From an uncultured beta proteobacterium (GTDB lineage Bacteria > Pseudomonadota > Gammaproteobacteria > Burkholderiales > Burkholderiaceae): DNA of 6,669 bases. This document shows positions 1 through 6,500 of the stretch, in pieces; position 1 is the stretch's first letter; every line of letters begins with the position of its first letter. The notes beneath the pieces were generated by a model. It had not been told where the DNA came from, did no database searches, and was given only the letters and a program-made list of their open reading frames with translations. A program made the position numbers and the translations under genes. The stretch is taken from the NCBI GenBank assembly GCA_903938955.1, contig CAJAFJ010000408.1, forward strand, positions 1 to 6,669, in the 5' to 3' direction.

Positions 1-1745
1 AAAAAGCCCGCGCTTTGCTCAAACGTTTTGGCACCCAGACCGGTCACTTGCATCAGCTGCTGGCGGTTATTAAACGCACCATTGGCCTCGCGCCAGCGCA
101 CCACAGCCTTGGCGACGCTGGCCGATAGGCCCGACACGCGCGACAGCAGCGGCACGCTGGCGGTGTTCAGGTCGACGCCTACAGAGTTCACGCAGTCTTC
201 CACCACGGCATCCAAGGTTTTGGCCAATTCGCTCTGGTTCACGTCATGCTGGTACTGACCGACGCCAATCGATTTGGGATCGATCTTGACCAGCTCGGCC
301 AGCGGGTCTTGCAGGCGGCGCGCAATACTGGCGGCGCCACGCAGGCTCACGTCCACATCGGGCATTTCCTGCGAGGCAAATTCGCTGGCGGAATAGACCG
401 AAGCCCCCGCCTCGCTCACCACCACTTTTTCAATCACGCGGTCCGACACTTTGGCCAGCAGCTTGATCAAGTCGGCCGCCAGTTTGTCGGTTTCGCGGCT
501 GGCGGTGCCGTTGCCGATGGCGATCAAATTCACACCGTGCTTTTCGCACAGCTTGCCCAGAATGTGCAGTGAGCCTTCCCAGTCTTTGCGCGGCTCGTGC
601 GGAAAGACGGTCGACGTTTCAACCAGCTTGCCGGTGGTATCGACCACCGCCACTTTGACGCCGGTACGAATGCCAGGGTCCAGCCCCAACACCACACGCG
701 GGCCGGCGGGTGCCGCCAGCAGCAAGTCGCGCAGGTTGTCGGCAAACACCTTGATGGCGACCTTTTCAGCCTCTTCACGCAGACGGGTAAACAGGTCACG
801 CTCGGTGGACAGGCTGAGCTTGACACGCCAGGTCCAGGCGACGCATTTACGAATCAGATCATCCGCCGCACGCGCCTTGTGGCTCCAGCCCAGGCGCAAC
901 GCAATGCGGCCCTCGGCCAGTGACACCACGGGCGCCGCGCGTGTTTTGACGGCAGGCGACGGAGCGACCGGCGCATCATCGGGCTCGGGCAGTACCAGTT
1001 TGGCATCCAGAATCTCCAGCCCACGACCGCGAAACACCGCCAGCGCGCGGTGCGAAGGCACGCGGCCAATTGGCTCGTCGTAGTCAAAATAATCGCGAAA
1101 CTTGGCGACATCGGCGTTGTTCTCGTCCTTGCCGTCCATCAGCTTGCTTTGGAACAGACCCTCGGTCCACAGCCACTCGCGCAGGTCTTGCACCAGCGTC
1201 GGGGTTTCGGCCCAGCGCTCGCTCAGCAGATCGCGCACGCCGTCCAGTACCGCTTGCACGGTAGAGAAATCAGGCTGCTTGTCTTCGCCCTCCACCACCG
1301 GGCGCATCGGGATCACGTAAGCCACGGCCTCATCAAAGGGCACCAGGTTAGGGTTGGCAAACAGCGCATCGGCCAGCGGCTCCAGCCCAGCTTCGCGGGC
1401 CAGTTGGCCCTTGGTGCGACGCTTCAACTTGAACGGCAGGTACAGGTCTTCCAGCTCCTGCTTGGTAGCGGCAGACACCAGCGCTGCCAGCAACGAAGGC
1501 GTCATCTTGCCCTGCTCTTCGATGTTTTTAATGACGGTTTGCAGCCGGTCGCGCAACTCACGCAAGTAGCTCAAGCGGGCTTCCAGCTCACGCAACTGGA
1601 TGTCGTCGAGCCCGTCTGTCACCTCTTTGCGGTAGCGGGCGATAAAAGGCACCGTGGCACCACCGTCCAGCAGATCGACGGCGGCTTGTACTTGCTTGGG
1701 CTGAACCCGGATTTCTTGCGCGATTTGCGCGATGATTTTCTGCAT
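1..1745 (-). CDS. tex: Tex, S1-domain transcription accessory / RNA-binding protein (3' end cut by window edge)
   Basis: Tex is a conserved cytoplasmic nucleic-acid-binding protein related to eukaryotic Spt6, linked to transcription and, in some species, to toxin expression or stress tolerance. About 581 residues are visible. The N-terminus (MQKIIAQIAQEIRVQP, then DGGATVPFIARYRKEVTDG) is typical of Tex. The LEDLYLPFKLKRRTKGQ segment follows near residue 110. A YqgF/RNase H-like domain begins around residue 350 with GLDPGIRTGVKVAVVD (Asp356). The conserved VGQYQHDVNQ stretch lies near residue 500, and helix-hairpin-helix repeats (SRVSGLSASVAKAVV; VTGLGAKTFEQSAGF) close the visible part. Family members are usually ~770-790 residues, so the rest of the HhH region and the C-terminal S1 domain should lie left of the window. 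The ATG at 1745-1743 fits the family N-terminus; the next ATG upstream is out of frame. No strong Shine-Dalgarno is visible. The reading frame is unbroken. It is divergent from the kinase operon. Identification is firm. Confidence 0.96.
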   Translation of the reverse strand, partial: MQKIIAQIAQEIRVQPKQVQAAVDLLDGGATVPFIARYRKEVTDGLDDIQLRELEARLSYLRELRDRLQTVIKNIEEQGKMTPSLLAALVSAATKQELEDLYLPFKLKRRTKGQLAREAGLEPLADALFANPNLVPFDEAVAYVIPMRPVVEGEDKQPDFSTVQAVLDGVRDLLSERWAETPTLVQDLREWLWTEGLFQSKLMDGKDENNADVAKFRDYFDYDEPIGRVPSHRALAVFRGRGLEILDAKLVLPEPDDAPVAPSPAVKTRAAPVVSLAEGRIALRLGWSHKARAADDLIRKCVAWTWRVKLSLSTERDLFTRLREEAEKVAIKVFADNLRDLLLAAPAGPRVVLGLDPGIRTGVKVAVVDTTGKLVETSTVFPHEPRKDWEGSLHILGKLCEKHGVNLIAIGNGTASRETDKLAADLIKLLAKVSDRVIEKVVVSEAGASVYSASEFASQEMPDVDVSLRGAASIARRLQDPLAELVKIDPKSIGVGQYQHDVNQSELAKTLDAVVEDCVNSVGVDLNTASVPLLSRVSGLSASVAKAVVRWREANGAFNNRQQLMQVTGLGAKTFEQSAGF

Positions 1746-1845
1746 GAATGGTAGGGCGCCCGCATTTCGCTGGCTAAAACTTGAAACAAAAACCAAGTTT
1801 GCCACAGGTGGTGCCAACCCCCATCCGGGCTCGTCAGCCAGCCCC

Positions 1846-1858
1846 TGTGGTGACCACA
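1846..1858. promoter_or_regulatory. 13-base palindrome upstream of tex (possible operator)
   Basis: TGTGGT and ACCACA are perfect 6-base inverted arms around a single G. The site lies about 100 bases upstream of the tex start. The symmetry is seen directly; a regulatory role is only inferred, and no regulator is recognised. A palindrome this short can occur by chance. Confidence 0.25.
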
Positions 1859-1911
1859 CCAAACAACAAAACCCTGCCGCCGTCCTTGCTAATTCTCAAC
1901 ATGAACGCTTC

Positions 1912-1960
1912 TTTTTTGATAGCTTCAAGCGCTCATTGATAAAGCCCTACAGGCGATGTG
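1912..1960. repeat. Degenerate comamonad-type interspersed repeat (AGCGCT inverted-repeat element)
   Basis: A T-run followed by GATAGCTTCAAGCGCT, a short spacer, then AAGCCCTACAGGCGATG resembles a short intergenic repeat that I recall as frequent in Comamonadaceae genomes. The remembered form is roughly a T-run, GATAGCTGCT, AGCGCTT, about 8 bases, AAGCGCTA, then AGGC. The inverted arms here (AGCGCT at 1928-1933 and AGCCCT at 1943-1948) pair at 5 of 6 positions, so this would be a decayed copy. Only one copy is in the window. The assignment rests on memory of the family, not on an alignment. Confidence 0.45.
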
Positions 1961-1993
1961 TTAAATAAATACACACTCGCATCGTCAGTGATT

Positions 1994-2084
1994 ACGAACA
2001 TTTTCACAATTGGTTACTTGGTGTTATATTGAAAAAACTTTTGTAACTTATCCTCATTTTTTAAAGCTCAGGACGAACATTTTC
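1994..2084. repeat. 12-base direct repeat pair flanking the promoter (1994-2005 and 2073-2084)
   Basis: ACGAACATTTTC occurs twice in the same orientation, 79 bases apart start to start, once on each side of the promoter's -10 element. The second copy continues into GT, forming a small inverted repeat, ACGAA-CATT-TTCGT, at 2073-2086. A repeated 12-mer in so short a region is unlikely by chance. It suggests paired binding sites for a regulator, though a remnant of a local duplication is also possible. Confidence 0.4.
2003..2030 (+). promoter_or_regulatory. Sigma70-like promoter candidate for the kinase/regulator operon
   Basis: TTCACA at 2003-2008 matches the -35 consensus at 5 of 6 bases. TATATT at 2025-2030 matches the -10 consensus at 5 of 6. 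The spacer is 16 bases and the setting is AT-rich. Transcription would start near 2037, giving a leader of about 160 bases before the ATG at 2196. The -35 hexamer overlaps the end of one copy of a 12-base direct repeat (1994-2005), which could let a bound regulator compete with polymerase. Not verified by mapping. Confidence 0.5.
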
Positions 2085-2180
2085 GTGCTGCCCGATCTTC
2101 AGATGCGTTCTAAAAAGCACATACAACATCCTGTCGTTGAACCCCTGCCGGGCATCGCTTGGCAGGACATGCGTCGGTAA
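2085..2180 (+). CDS. Possible short leader ORF upstream of the kinase gene
   Basis: An open frame ends at TAA 2178-2180, 15 bases before the kinase ATG and in the same reading frame. From ATG 2103 it encodes 25 residues (MRSKKHIQHPVVEPLPGI, then AWQDMRR). A GTG at 2085 would give 31 residues and has AGGA 11 bases upstream; the ATG has no visible ribosome binding site. I do not recognise the peptide. It could be a leader peptide that couples translation into the kinase gene, a former N-terminal extension of the kinase cut off by a stop, or chance. The main reasons to list it are its position in the predicted transcript and the weak ribosome binding site of the kinase gene. Confidence 0.2.
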   Translation: MLPDLQMRSKKHIQHPVVEPLPGIAWQDMRR

Positions 2181-2195
2181 GCGCTTCAGTCAAAA

Positions 2196-4346
2196 ATGTT
2201 TCAAACTGAACTTGATCTTCGCAATCGCTTGTTGGTGGCCCGGCTGCCTGCGATGCCGCAGATTCTTCTCAAACTGATTGAGCTGTGCCAAGCCGACGAG
2301 GCTGGCATGGGCGAGTTGGCTAAATTGATCGCCAATGATGCGGGCATGACTGCGAAGATCATGACCGTTGCCAACAGCGCCGCGTACCACCGCGGGGACC
2401 GCAAAGTCAGCTTGGTACAGGCGCTGGGCGTTCTGGGTGCGGACATGATCAAGACGCTGGTGATCAGCGAGTCGATCTATCAAACCTTCAACGCCTTCCC
2501 ACACACCGGCAGCACCGATTTGCGCTGCTTCTGGAAGCACGCCCTGACCATTGCCGTGATGGCGCGCGAAATTGCCAAAAAGATGGACTACCCCCAGGCC
2601 GAGGAAGCCTACCTGGCCGGACTGCTGCATGACGTGGGCCGACTCGCCCTGCTGGCGGCAGCCCCGCGCGAATATGGCGCCAATTTTCTGGCACAAGACA
2701 ATGACCACCTGTGTGCGCTTGAACTGCGTACCCTGCAAATTTCGCATACCGAGGCCGGCGCCTGGTTGCTGGAGCGCTGGAACCTTGACTCGTTCATGGC
2801 CGACAGCATTCTTTACCACCACGAAGCCCCGCAGCGCCTTGAATCCGCTCACCCGCTGATCCGCATCATTCACCTGGCCAACTGGCTTGGCAATCAGCCG
2901 CTGGCCCTGCCACTGGAAACCAATGCAGGCGCGCTGTGCCAAATCAGCGATGACGACTTGCTGGCGATCAGCCAGGGCGCGGCAGCGCAAGTCAAAAAAG
3001 CCGCCGACTACCTCGGCATCAACCTGGCGGGGGTGGACGACCTGGCCGCGCCAGTGCCTGCGGCAGTCCCGTTGCCTGAGCCCAATCCGGCCCAGGAACG
3101 ACTGACCAACGAAGTGCGCAACATGGCCTTGACGGCCGAGTTGGCGCAGTCGTTTGCACGGCAAAAAGGCGACACGCAACTGCTTGATGTGGCGCGCCAA
3201 AATGCACAACTCCTGTTCAACCTGGATGACAGCATCATCTTTTTGATGAACGGCAGCGGGCAGGCGCTCATGGGTGTGTCGATGGGTGAGCGACTGCAAC
3301 GCCTGTCAGAGCTGTCCATCTCCCTCTCCGGCGGCGGCGGCATCGCCGGGTCAGCCTTGCAAAAGCGGGTCGTCTTTCCGAGCCGCGACCAGGGCTTGAC
3401 CAGCCTGTCTGAAGATCAGTTGCTGCGCATGCTGGGCGCCGAAGTGCTGGTCTGCATCCCTCTGGTCAGTGGCGTGCGCTGCCTGGGCGTGCTGGTGTCA
3501 GGTATACCAGCTTGGCGCGTTGCGGATTTGAAAAGCAACGAAAAATTCTTGCAGTCGTTTGGCGCACAAATCGCCACCGCACTCGAATCATCAACGCAAG
3601 ACCGGGGCGAAATCGACCGGCGCATTGCCAGTGTGCGGGAAGAACACCTGGCAAATTCGCGCAAGGTGGCGCATGAGGTCAACAACCCGCTGGCCATTAT
3701 CAAAAACTACCTCGGCGTGCTGGACGCCAAACTGGGTCGGCAGGAGCCGGTGACGGCGGAGCTGTCCATCCTTAATGAAGAAATTGACCGGGTCGGCAGC
3801 ATCATCAGTGAATTTGCAGGCAACCCGGTCAAACCGCAACAAGGCGGAACCGACATCAACCGGGTGATTCAGGATCTGGTGCGACTGTTCCGAGAAAGCA
3901 AGTTTCTGCCGTCCACAGTACAAATCATCGAGCGCCTACCCGCGCAAACCTGCGAGATTGACGCCCCCGCCAACACCCTCAAACAAATTCTGGTGAACCT
4001 GATGAAGAACGCGGTAGAAGCCATGCCCAAAGGTGGCTTGATTGCAATCTCACACAACGGCCGGATACTGCGGGATGGACAACCCTATGTTGAATTGCGT
4101 GTCAAAGACACCGGCACAGGTATCCCCGCCGAGGTGATGGCGGGCTTGTATTCACCAGTTCGCAGCGCCAAGGTGGGAGACAACCGGGGCCTGGGCCTGA
4201 GCATCGTCCACGGCCTGGTCACCGGCGTCAAAGGCCAGATCAACTGCCAGAGTAGCAAGGCGGGCACCGAGTTTGAAATTCTGCTGCCCGCCCGCCAGAT
4301 GCAGGCGCAAAGCAGCGCGGCCACGTTGGCGCGGGACACGGCATGA
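2196..4346 (+). CDS. HDOD-GAF sensor histidine kinase
   Basis: A 716-residue soluble histidine kinase with no signal peptide or membrane segment. The HDOD domain spans about residues 15-225, with LLHDVGRL (His145, Asp146) and YHHEAP (His208/209). A Pro/Ala-rich linker follows at about 280-303. A GAF-like domain covers about 315-465. The HisKA domain carries KVAHEVNNPLAIIKNYL with phospho-acceptor His493. The ATPase domain has the N-box NLMKNAVEAMPKGG (Asn605), DTGTGIP (Asp638) and GLGLSIVHG (Gly665/667). The usual FxPF box is replaced by YSPV. HDOD domains are relatives of HD phosphohydrolases, often regulatory rather than catalytic; the cue sensed here is unknown. ATG 2196 is the only start between the in-frame TAA at 2178 and the HDOD domain; its ribosome binding site is weak. 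The TGA stop overlaps the start of the next gene, so the two are probably translated together and act as cognate partners. Confidence 0.93.
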   Translation: MFQTELDLRNRLLVARLPAMPQILLKLIELCQADEAGMGELAKLIANDAGMTAKIMTVANSAAYHRGDRKVSLVQALGVLGADMIKTLVISESIYQTFNAFPHTGSTDLRCFWKHALTIAVMAREIAKKMDYPQAEEAYLAGLLHDVGRLALLAAAPREYGANFLAQDNDHLCALELRTLQISHTEAGAWLLERWNLDSFMADSILYHHEAPQRLESAHPLIRIIHLANWLGNQPLALPLETNAGALCQISDDDLLAISQGAAAQVKKAADYLGINLAGVDDLAAPVPAAVPLPEPNPAQERLTNEVRNMALTAELAQSFARQKGDTQLLDVARQNAQLLFNLDDSIIFLMNGSGQALMGVSMGERLQRLSELSISLSGGGGIAGSALQKRVVFPSRDQGLTSLSEDQLLRMLGAEVLVCIPLVSGVRCLGVLVSGIPAWRVADLKSNEKFLQSFGAQIATALESSTQDRGEIDRRIASVREEHLANSRKVAHEVNNPLAIIKNYLGVLDAKLGRQEPVTAELSILNEEIDRVGSIISEFAGNPVKPQQGGTDINRVIQDLVRLFRESKFLPSTVQIIERLPAQTCEIDAPANTLKQILVNLMKNAVEAMPKGGLIAISHNGRILRDGQPYVELRVKDTGTGIPAEVMAGLYSPVRSAKVGDNRGLGLSIVHGLVTGVKGQINCQSSKAGTEFEILLPARQMQAQSSAATLARDTA

Positions 4347-4348
4347 TG
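4343..4348 (+). promoter_or_regulatory. Overlapping stop/start (ATGATG) coupling kinase and regulator genes
   Basis: The kinase stop TGA (4344-4346) lies inside tandem in-frame start codons, ATG 4343 and ATG 4346. There is no separate intergenic space and no strong independent Shine-Dalgarno (upstream bases read GCGGGACACGGC). This favours re-initiation by ribosomes finishing the kinase gene, which would keep the two proteins in a set ratio. Which ATG is used cannot be told from sequence, and the choice changes only one Met. Confidence 0.7.
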
Positions 4349-6463
4349 GCTGCCGTGCGGGCCAAAGTACTGCTGGTGGATGACGAGCCACGCTTGCTCA
4401 GTAGCCTGATTGAATTACTCAAGGTGCGCGATTTTGACCTGGCCAGTGCCGCCAGTGGCAGTGAAGCAATTCAGCATTTGAGTCAAGGCCCATTCGACCT
4501 GGTGATTCTGGATTTGCGCCTGCCCGACATCAGCGGCCATGAAATCATGGACTTCATGAATGCCCAAGGCTCGGGAGCCAACGTGATTGTGACCAGTGGC
4601 GACCGCGAAATTGAGGCCGCCATTGGCGCGCTCAAACGCGGTGCTTACGATTACCTGCGCAAGCCCTACGCGCCCGAAGAACTCATCAAGACGATTGACA
4701 ACGCCCTGCAACAAAGGCGTTTGCAGGCCGAAAACCGGCACATCGTCGGTCTGTTGGAGAGTTCCGAGCGCAAGTACCGGTCGCTGGTCGACAGCTCGCC
4801 CGACATCATCTACACCCTTGACCACAACGGTCTGTTCACGTTCATCAATGACCGGGCACAGCAACTGCTGGGCATTGGCCGGCAAGAACTGATTGGCCGA
4901 CATTATTCAGTGCTGGTTCACGATGAAGACGTACAGCGGGCCAACTATGTGTTCCAGACCAGCCACGCCGACCAGCGCATGTCACGCAACATCGAGTTGC
5001 GCTTCAAGTCGAGCCAGCCCAACGGGGAAACACGCACCTTCAGCAACGAACTGGTGATGATGGCACTGGATACGCCCGACGAAGAGCGCGTTGGCATCTA
5101 CGGCGTAGCCCGCGACATGACCGACCGCCACAAAGCGGAAGCCCTGATCGCCTACCAGGCCTATCACGACATTCTGACCGACCTGCCGAACCGCGTGCTG
5201 TTCAAAGACCGCCTGGGTCTGGCCGTGCTGCAAGCCAAACGCAACAACGATGGCCTGGCCCTCATGTTTGTCGATCTTGACCGTTTCAAGCTGGTCAATG
5301 AGACGCTGGGCCATGGTGTTGGCGATGAGTTGCTGCAACAAACCGCCTCGCGCTTGAAAGCCTGCCTGCGCCGTGGCGATACGCTGGCCCGTTTGGGCGG
5401 CGATGAATTCACGATTGTCTTGCCCGAGCTGACCGACCGGCAGGATGCTGCCTTGATCGCTGAAAAGTTTCTGGATTCCTTGCGGCTGCCGTTTCAATTG
5501 GCCGGCCAGCCGATTCACATCTCGGCCAGCATCGGCATCGCCATGTATCCCGACGATGGCGCGACGATTGATGAATTAATCCGCAACTCCGACATTGCGA
5601 TGTACCACACCAAGGCCGAAGGCAAAAACGGGTATTCATTTTTTGACCGCTCGATGCTGGCCGCCTCCTTTCAACGCATTGAGCTTGAACACAGCCTGCA
5701 CCTGGCGCTGGAGATGGGTGAACTGGAGATGTACTACCAGCCCCAGATTGATGTATTCACCAAAAACATCGTCGGCGCCGAGGCATTGATGCGCTGGAAC
5801 CACCCTGAACGCGGCCTGCTGGGCGCCGGAGAGTTTCTGCCCTTTGCCGAAGAAAACGGCCTGATCATCCCCATCAGCGACTGGATGCTGGAAGCCATCT
5901 GCCGCGATTTGCTGGAGTGGAACATCGCCAGCGATGAGCGCCTGCGCCTGTCCCTGAACCTGTCACCGCAGTACCTTGACCGCGGCGACTTCTATGACAA
6001 ATTGGAGAGTGCGCTGCAACGGCACCAGATTTCGCCGACGCAAGTGGAGGTGGAGGTCACCGAAAACATTTGCATTCACAACCCGGAAACCGCCATTTCA
6101 CAGCTCGACAAACTCTGCCAACTCGGGGTCAGCGTGGCGATTGACGACTTTGGCACCGGCTACTCTTCGCTGTCTTATTTGCACCGGTTTCCGATCCACA
6201 CCCTCAAGATTGACCGCTCTTTTGTGATGGAAATCGTGGATGCCAATTCACAATTTCCGGTGGTGATGGCGATCATCTCGATTGCCAAAGGCCTGGGCCT
6301 GAACCTCGTCGCTGAAGGCGTTGAGACCTTGGCGCAAGAAGGCTACCTGAAGCAATCCGGCTGCAAAATCATGCAGGGTTATCTCTATCACAAGCCCTTG
6401 CAGCAAAAGAAGTTGCTTCAATTGCTGCAGCGGCAAAACAGTCTGGTCTTGACTCCGGGCTAA
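4343..6463 (+). CDS. REC-PAS-GGDEF-EAL response regulator, bifunctional c-di-GMP enzyme
   Basis: A 706-residue cytoplasmic response regulator likely to control cyclic-di-GMP. The receiver (1-120) has Asp13/Asp14, phospho-acceptor Asp57, Thr84 and Lys107. A helical linker leads to a PAS domain with a PAC-like end (about 141-262). The GGDEF domain (about 265-430) has HDILTDLPNR, metal-site Asp311, Asn319 and Asp328, an intact GGDEF at 352-356 and an RxxD inhibitory site at 343-346. The EAL domain (about 440-695) keeps EAL 480-482, Asn539, Glu574, DDFGTG (Asp601/602), Lys622, Glu658 and Gln678. Both the cyclase (2 GTP to c-di-GMP) and the phosphodiesterase (c-di-GMP to pGpG) look catalytically competent; the dominant activity cannot be read from sequence. 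The gene opens ATGATG. ATG 4343 overlaps the kinase stop by 4 bases and ATG 4346 by 1, so either start fits translational coupling. The upstream kinase is the obvious phosphodonor. Confidence 0.95.
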   Translation: MMAAVRAKVLLVDDEPRLLSSLIELLKVRDFDLASAASGSEAIQHLSQGPFDLVILDLRLPDISGHEIMDFMNAQGSGANVIVTSGDREIEAAIGALKRGAYDYLRKPYAPEELIKTIDNALQQRRLQAENRHIVGLLESSERKYRSLVDSSPDIIYTLDHNGLFTFINDRAQQLLGIGRQELIGRHYSVLVHDEDVQRANYVFQTSHADQRMSRNIELRFKSSQPNGETRTFSNELVMMALDTPDEERVGIYGVARDMTDRHKAEALIAYQAYHDILTDLPNRVLFKDRLGLAVLQAKRNNDGLALMFVDLDRFKLVNETLGHGVGDELLQQTASRLKACLRRGDTLARLGGDEFTIVLPELTDRQDAALIAEKFLDSLRLPFQLAGQPIHISASIGIAMYPDDGATIDELIRNSDIAMYHTKAEGKNGYSFFDRSMLAASFQRIELEHSLHLALEMGELEMYYQPQIDVFTKNIVGAEALMRWNHPERGLLGAGEFLPFAEENGLIIPISDWMLEAICRDLLEWNIASDERLRLSLNLSPQYLDRGDFYDKLESALQRHQISPTQVEVEVTENICIHNPETAISQLDKLCQLGVSVAIDDFGTGYSSLSYLHRFPIHTLKIDRSFVMEIVDANSQFPVVMAIISIAKGLGLNLVAEGVETLAQEGYLKQSGCKIMQGYLYHKPLQQKKLLQLLQRQNSLVLTPG

Positions 6464-6477
6464 ACGGCAGCGCCTTG

Positions 6478-6490
6478 CCAGGTGGCCTGG
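6478..6490. terminator. Small hairpin in the convergent gap (weak terminator candidate)
   Basis: CCAGG and CCTGG form perfect 5-base arms around TGG in the 37-base gap between the regulator stop and the stop of the hemerythrin-like gene. No T-run follows on either strand, so it is not a standard intrinsic terminator. It might contribute to ending both convergent transcripts, or termination may be Rho-dependent. Confidence 0.25.
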
Positions 6491-6500
6491 TTACCGGCGT

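Larger units (their letters stand above)
1746..2195. other. Divergent intergenic region between tex and the kinase operon
   Basis: This 450-base gap carries no convincing full-length gene. The part next to tex (to about 1860) is GC-rich and contains a 13-base palindrome. About 1910-1960 holds a degenerate interspersed-repeat-like element. About 1960-2070 is clearly AT-richer than the flanking genes and includes the rightward promoter candidate. About 2070-2195 would be the transcribed leader of the kinase operon, with a small hairpin and a short ORF. I found no convincing -35/-10 pair for tex on the minus strand, although tex must be transcribed from here. A plus-strand open frame at 1732-1968 spans the tex start and the repeat and has no protein-like character. 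Confidence 0.8.

Noticed and set aside
1050..1754. Plus-strand open frame (234 codons) opposite tex
   Set aside because: It runs antisense to the conserved N-terminal half of Tex. The Gln/Leu/His-rich translation matches no family, so it is a shadow of tex.
1936..1965. Second promoter candidate with TTGATA as -35
   Set aside because: At normal spacing the -10 position reads TGTTAA or GTTAAA, a poor match, and it lies inside the repeat-like element. The candidate at 2003-2030 is clearly better.
1732..1968. Plus-strand 78-codon open frame across the tex start and the intergenic region
   Set aside because: It overlaps the tex 5' end and the repeat element, lacks a ribosome binding site, and changes composition along its length. 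Chance is the better explanation.
2169..2180. Minimal ORF Met-Arg-Arg-stop directly preceded by AGGA
   Set aside because: The AGGA sits only one base from the ATG, too close for a working ribosome binding site. It is better treated as the end of the longer leader ORF.
2190..3299. Long minus-strand open frame (369 codons) opposite the kinase gene
   Set aside because: It is antisense to strongly recognisable HDOD and GAF coding sequence. Its translation is rich in Gln/His/Arg/Val without domain character, as expected for a shadow frame in GC-rich DNA.
4982..5518. Minus-strand open frame (178 codons) opposite the PAS-GGDEF region
   Set aside because: The plus strand is unambiguous GGDEF coding sequence. 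The antisense translation has no recognisable domain.
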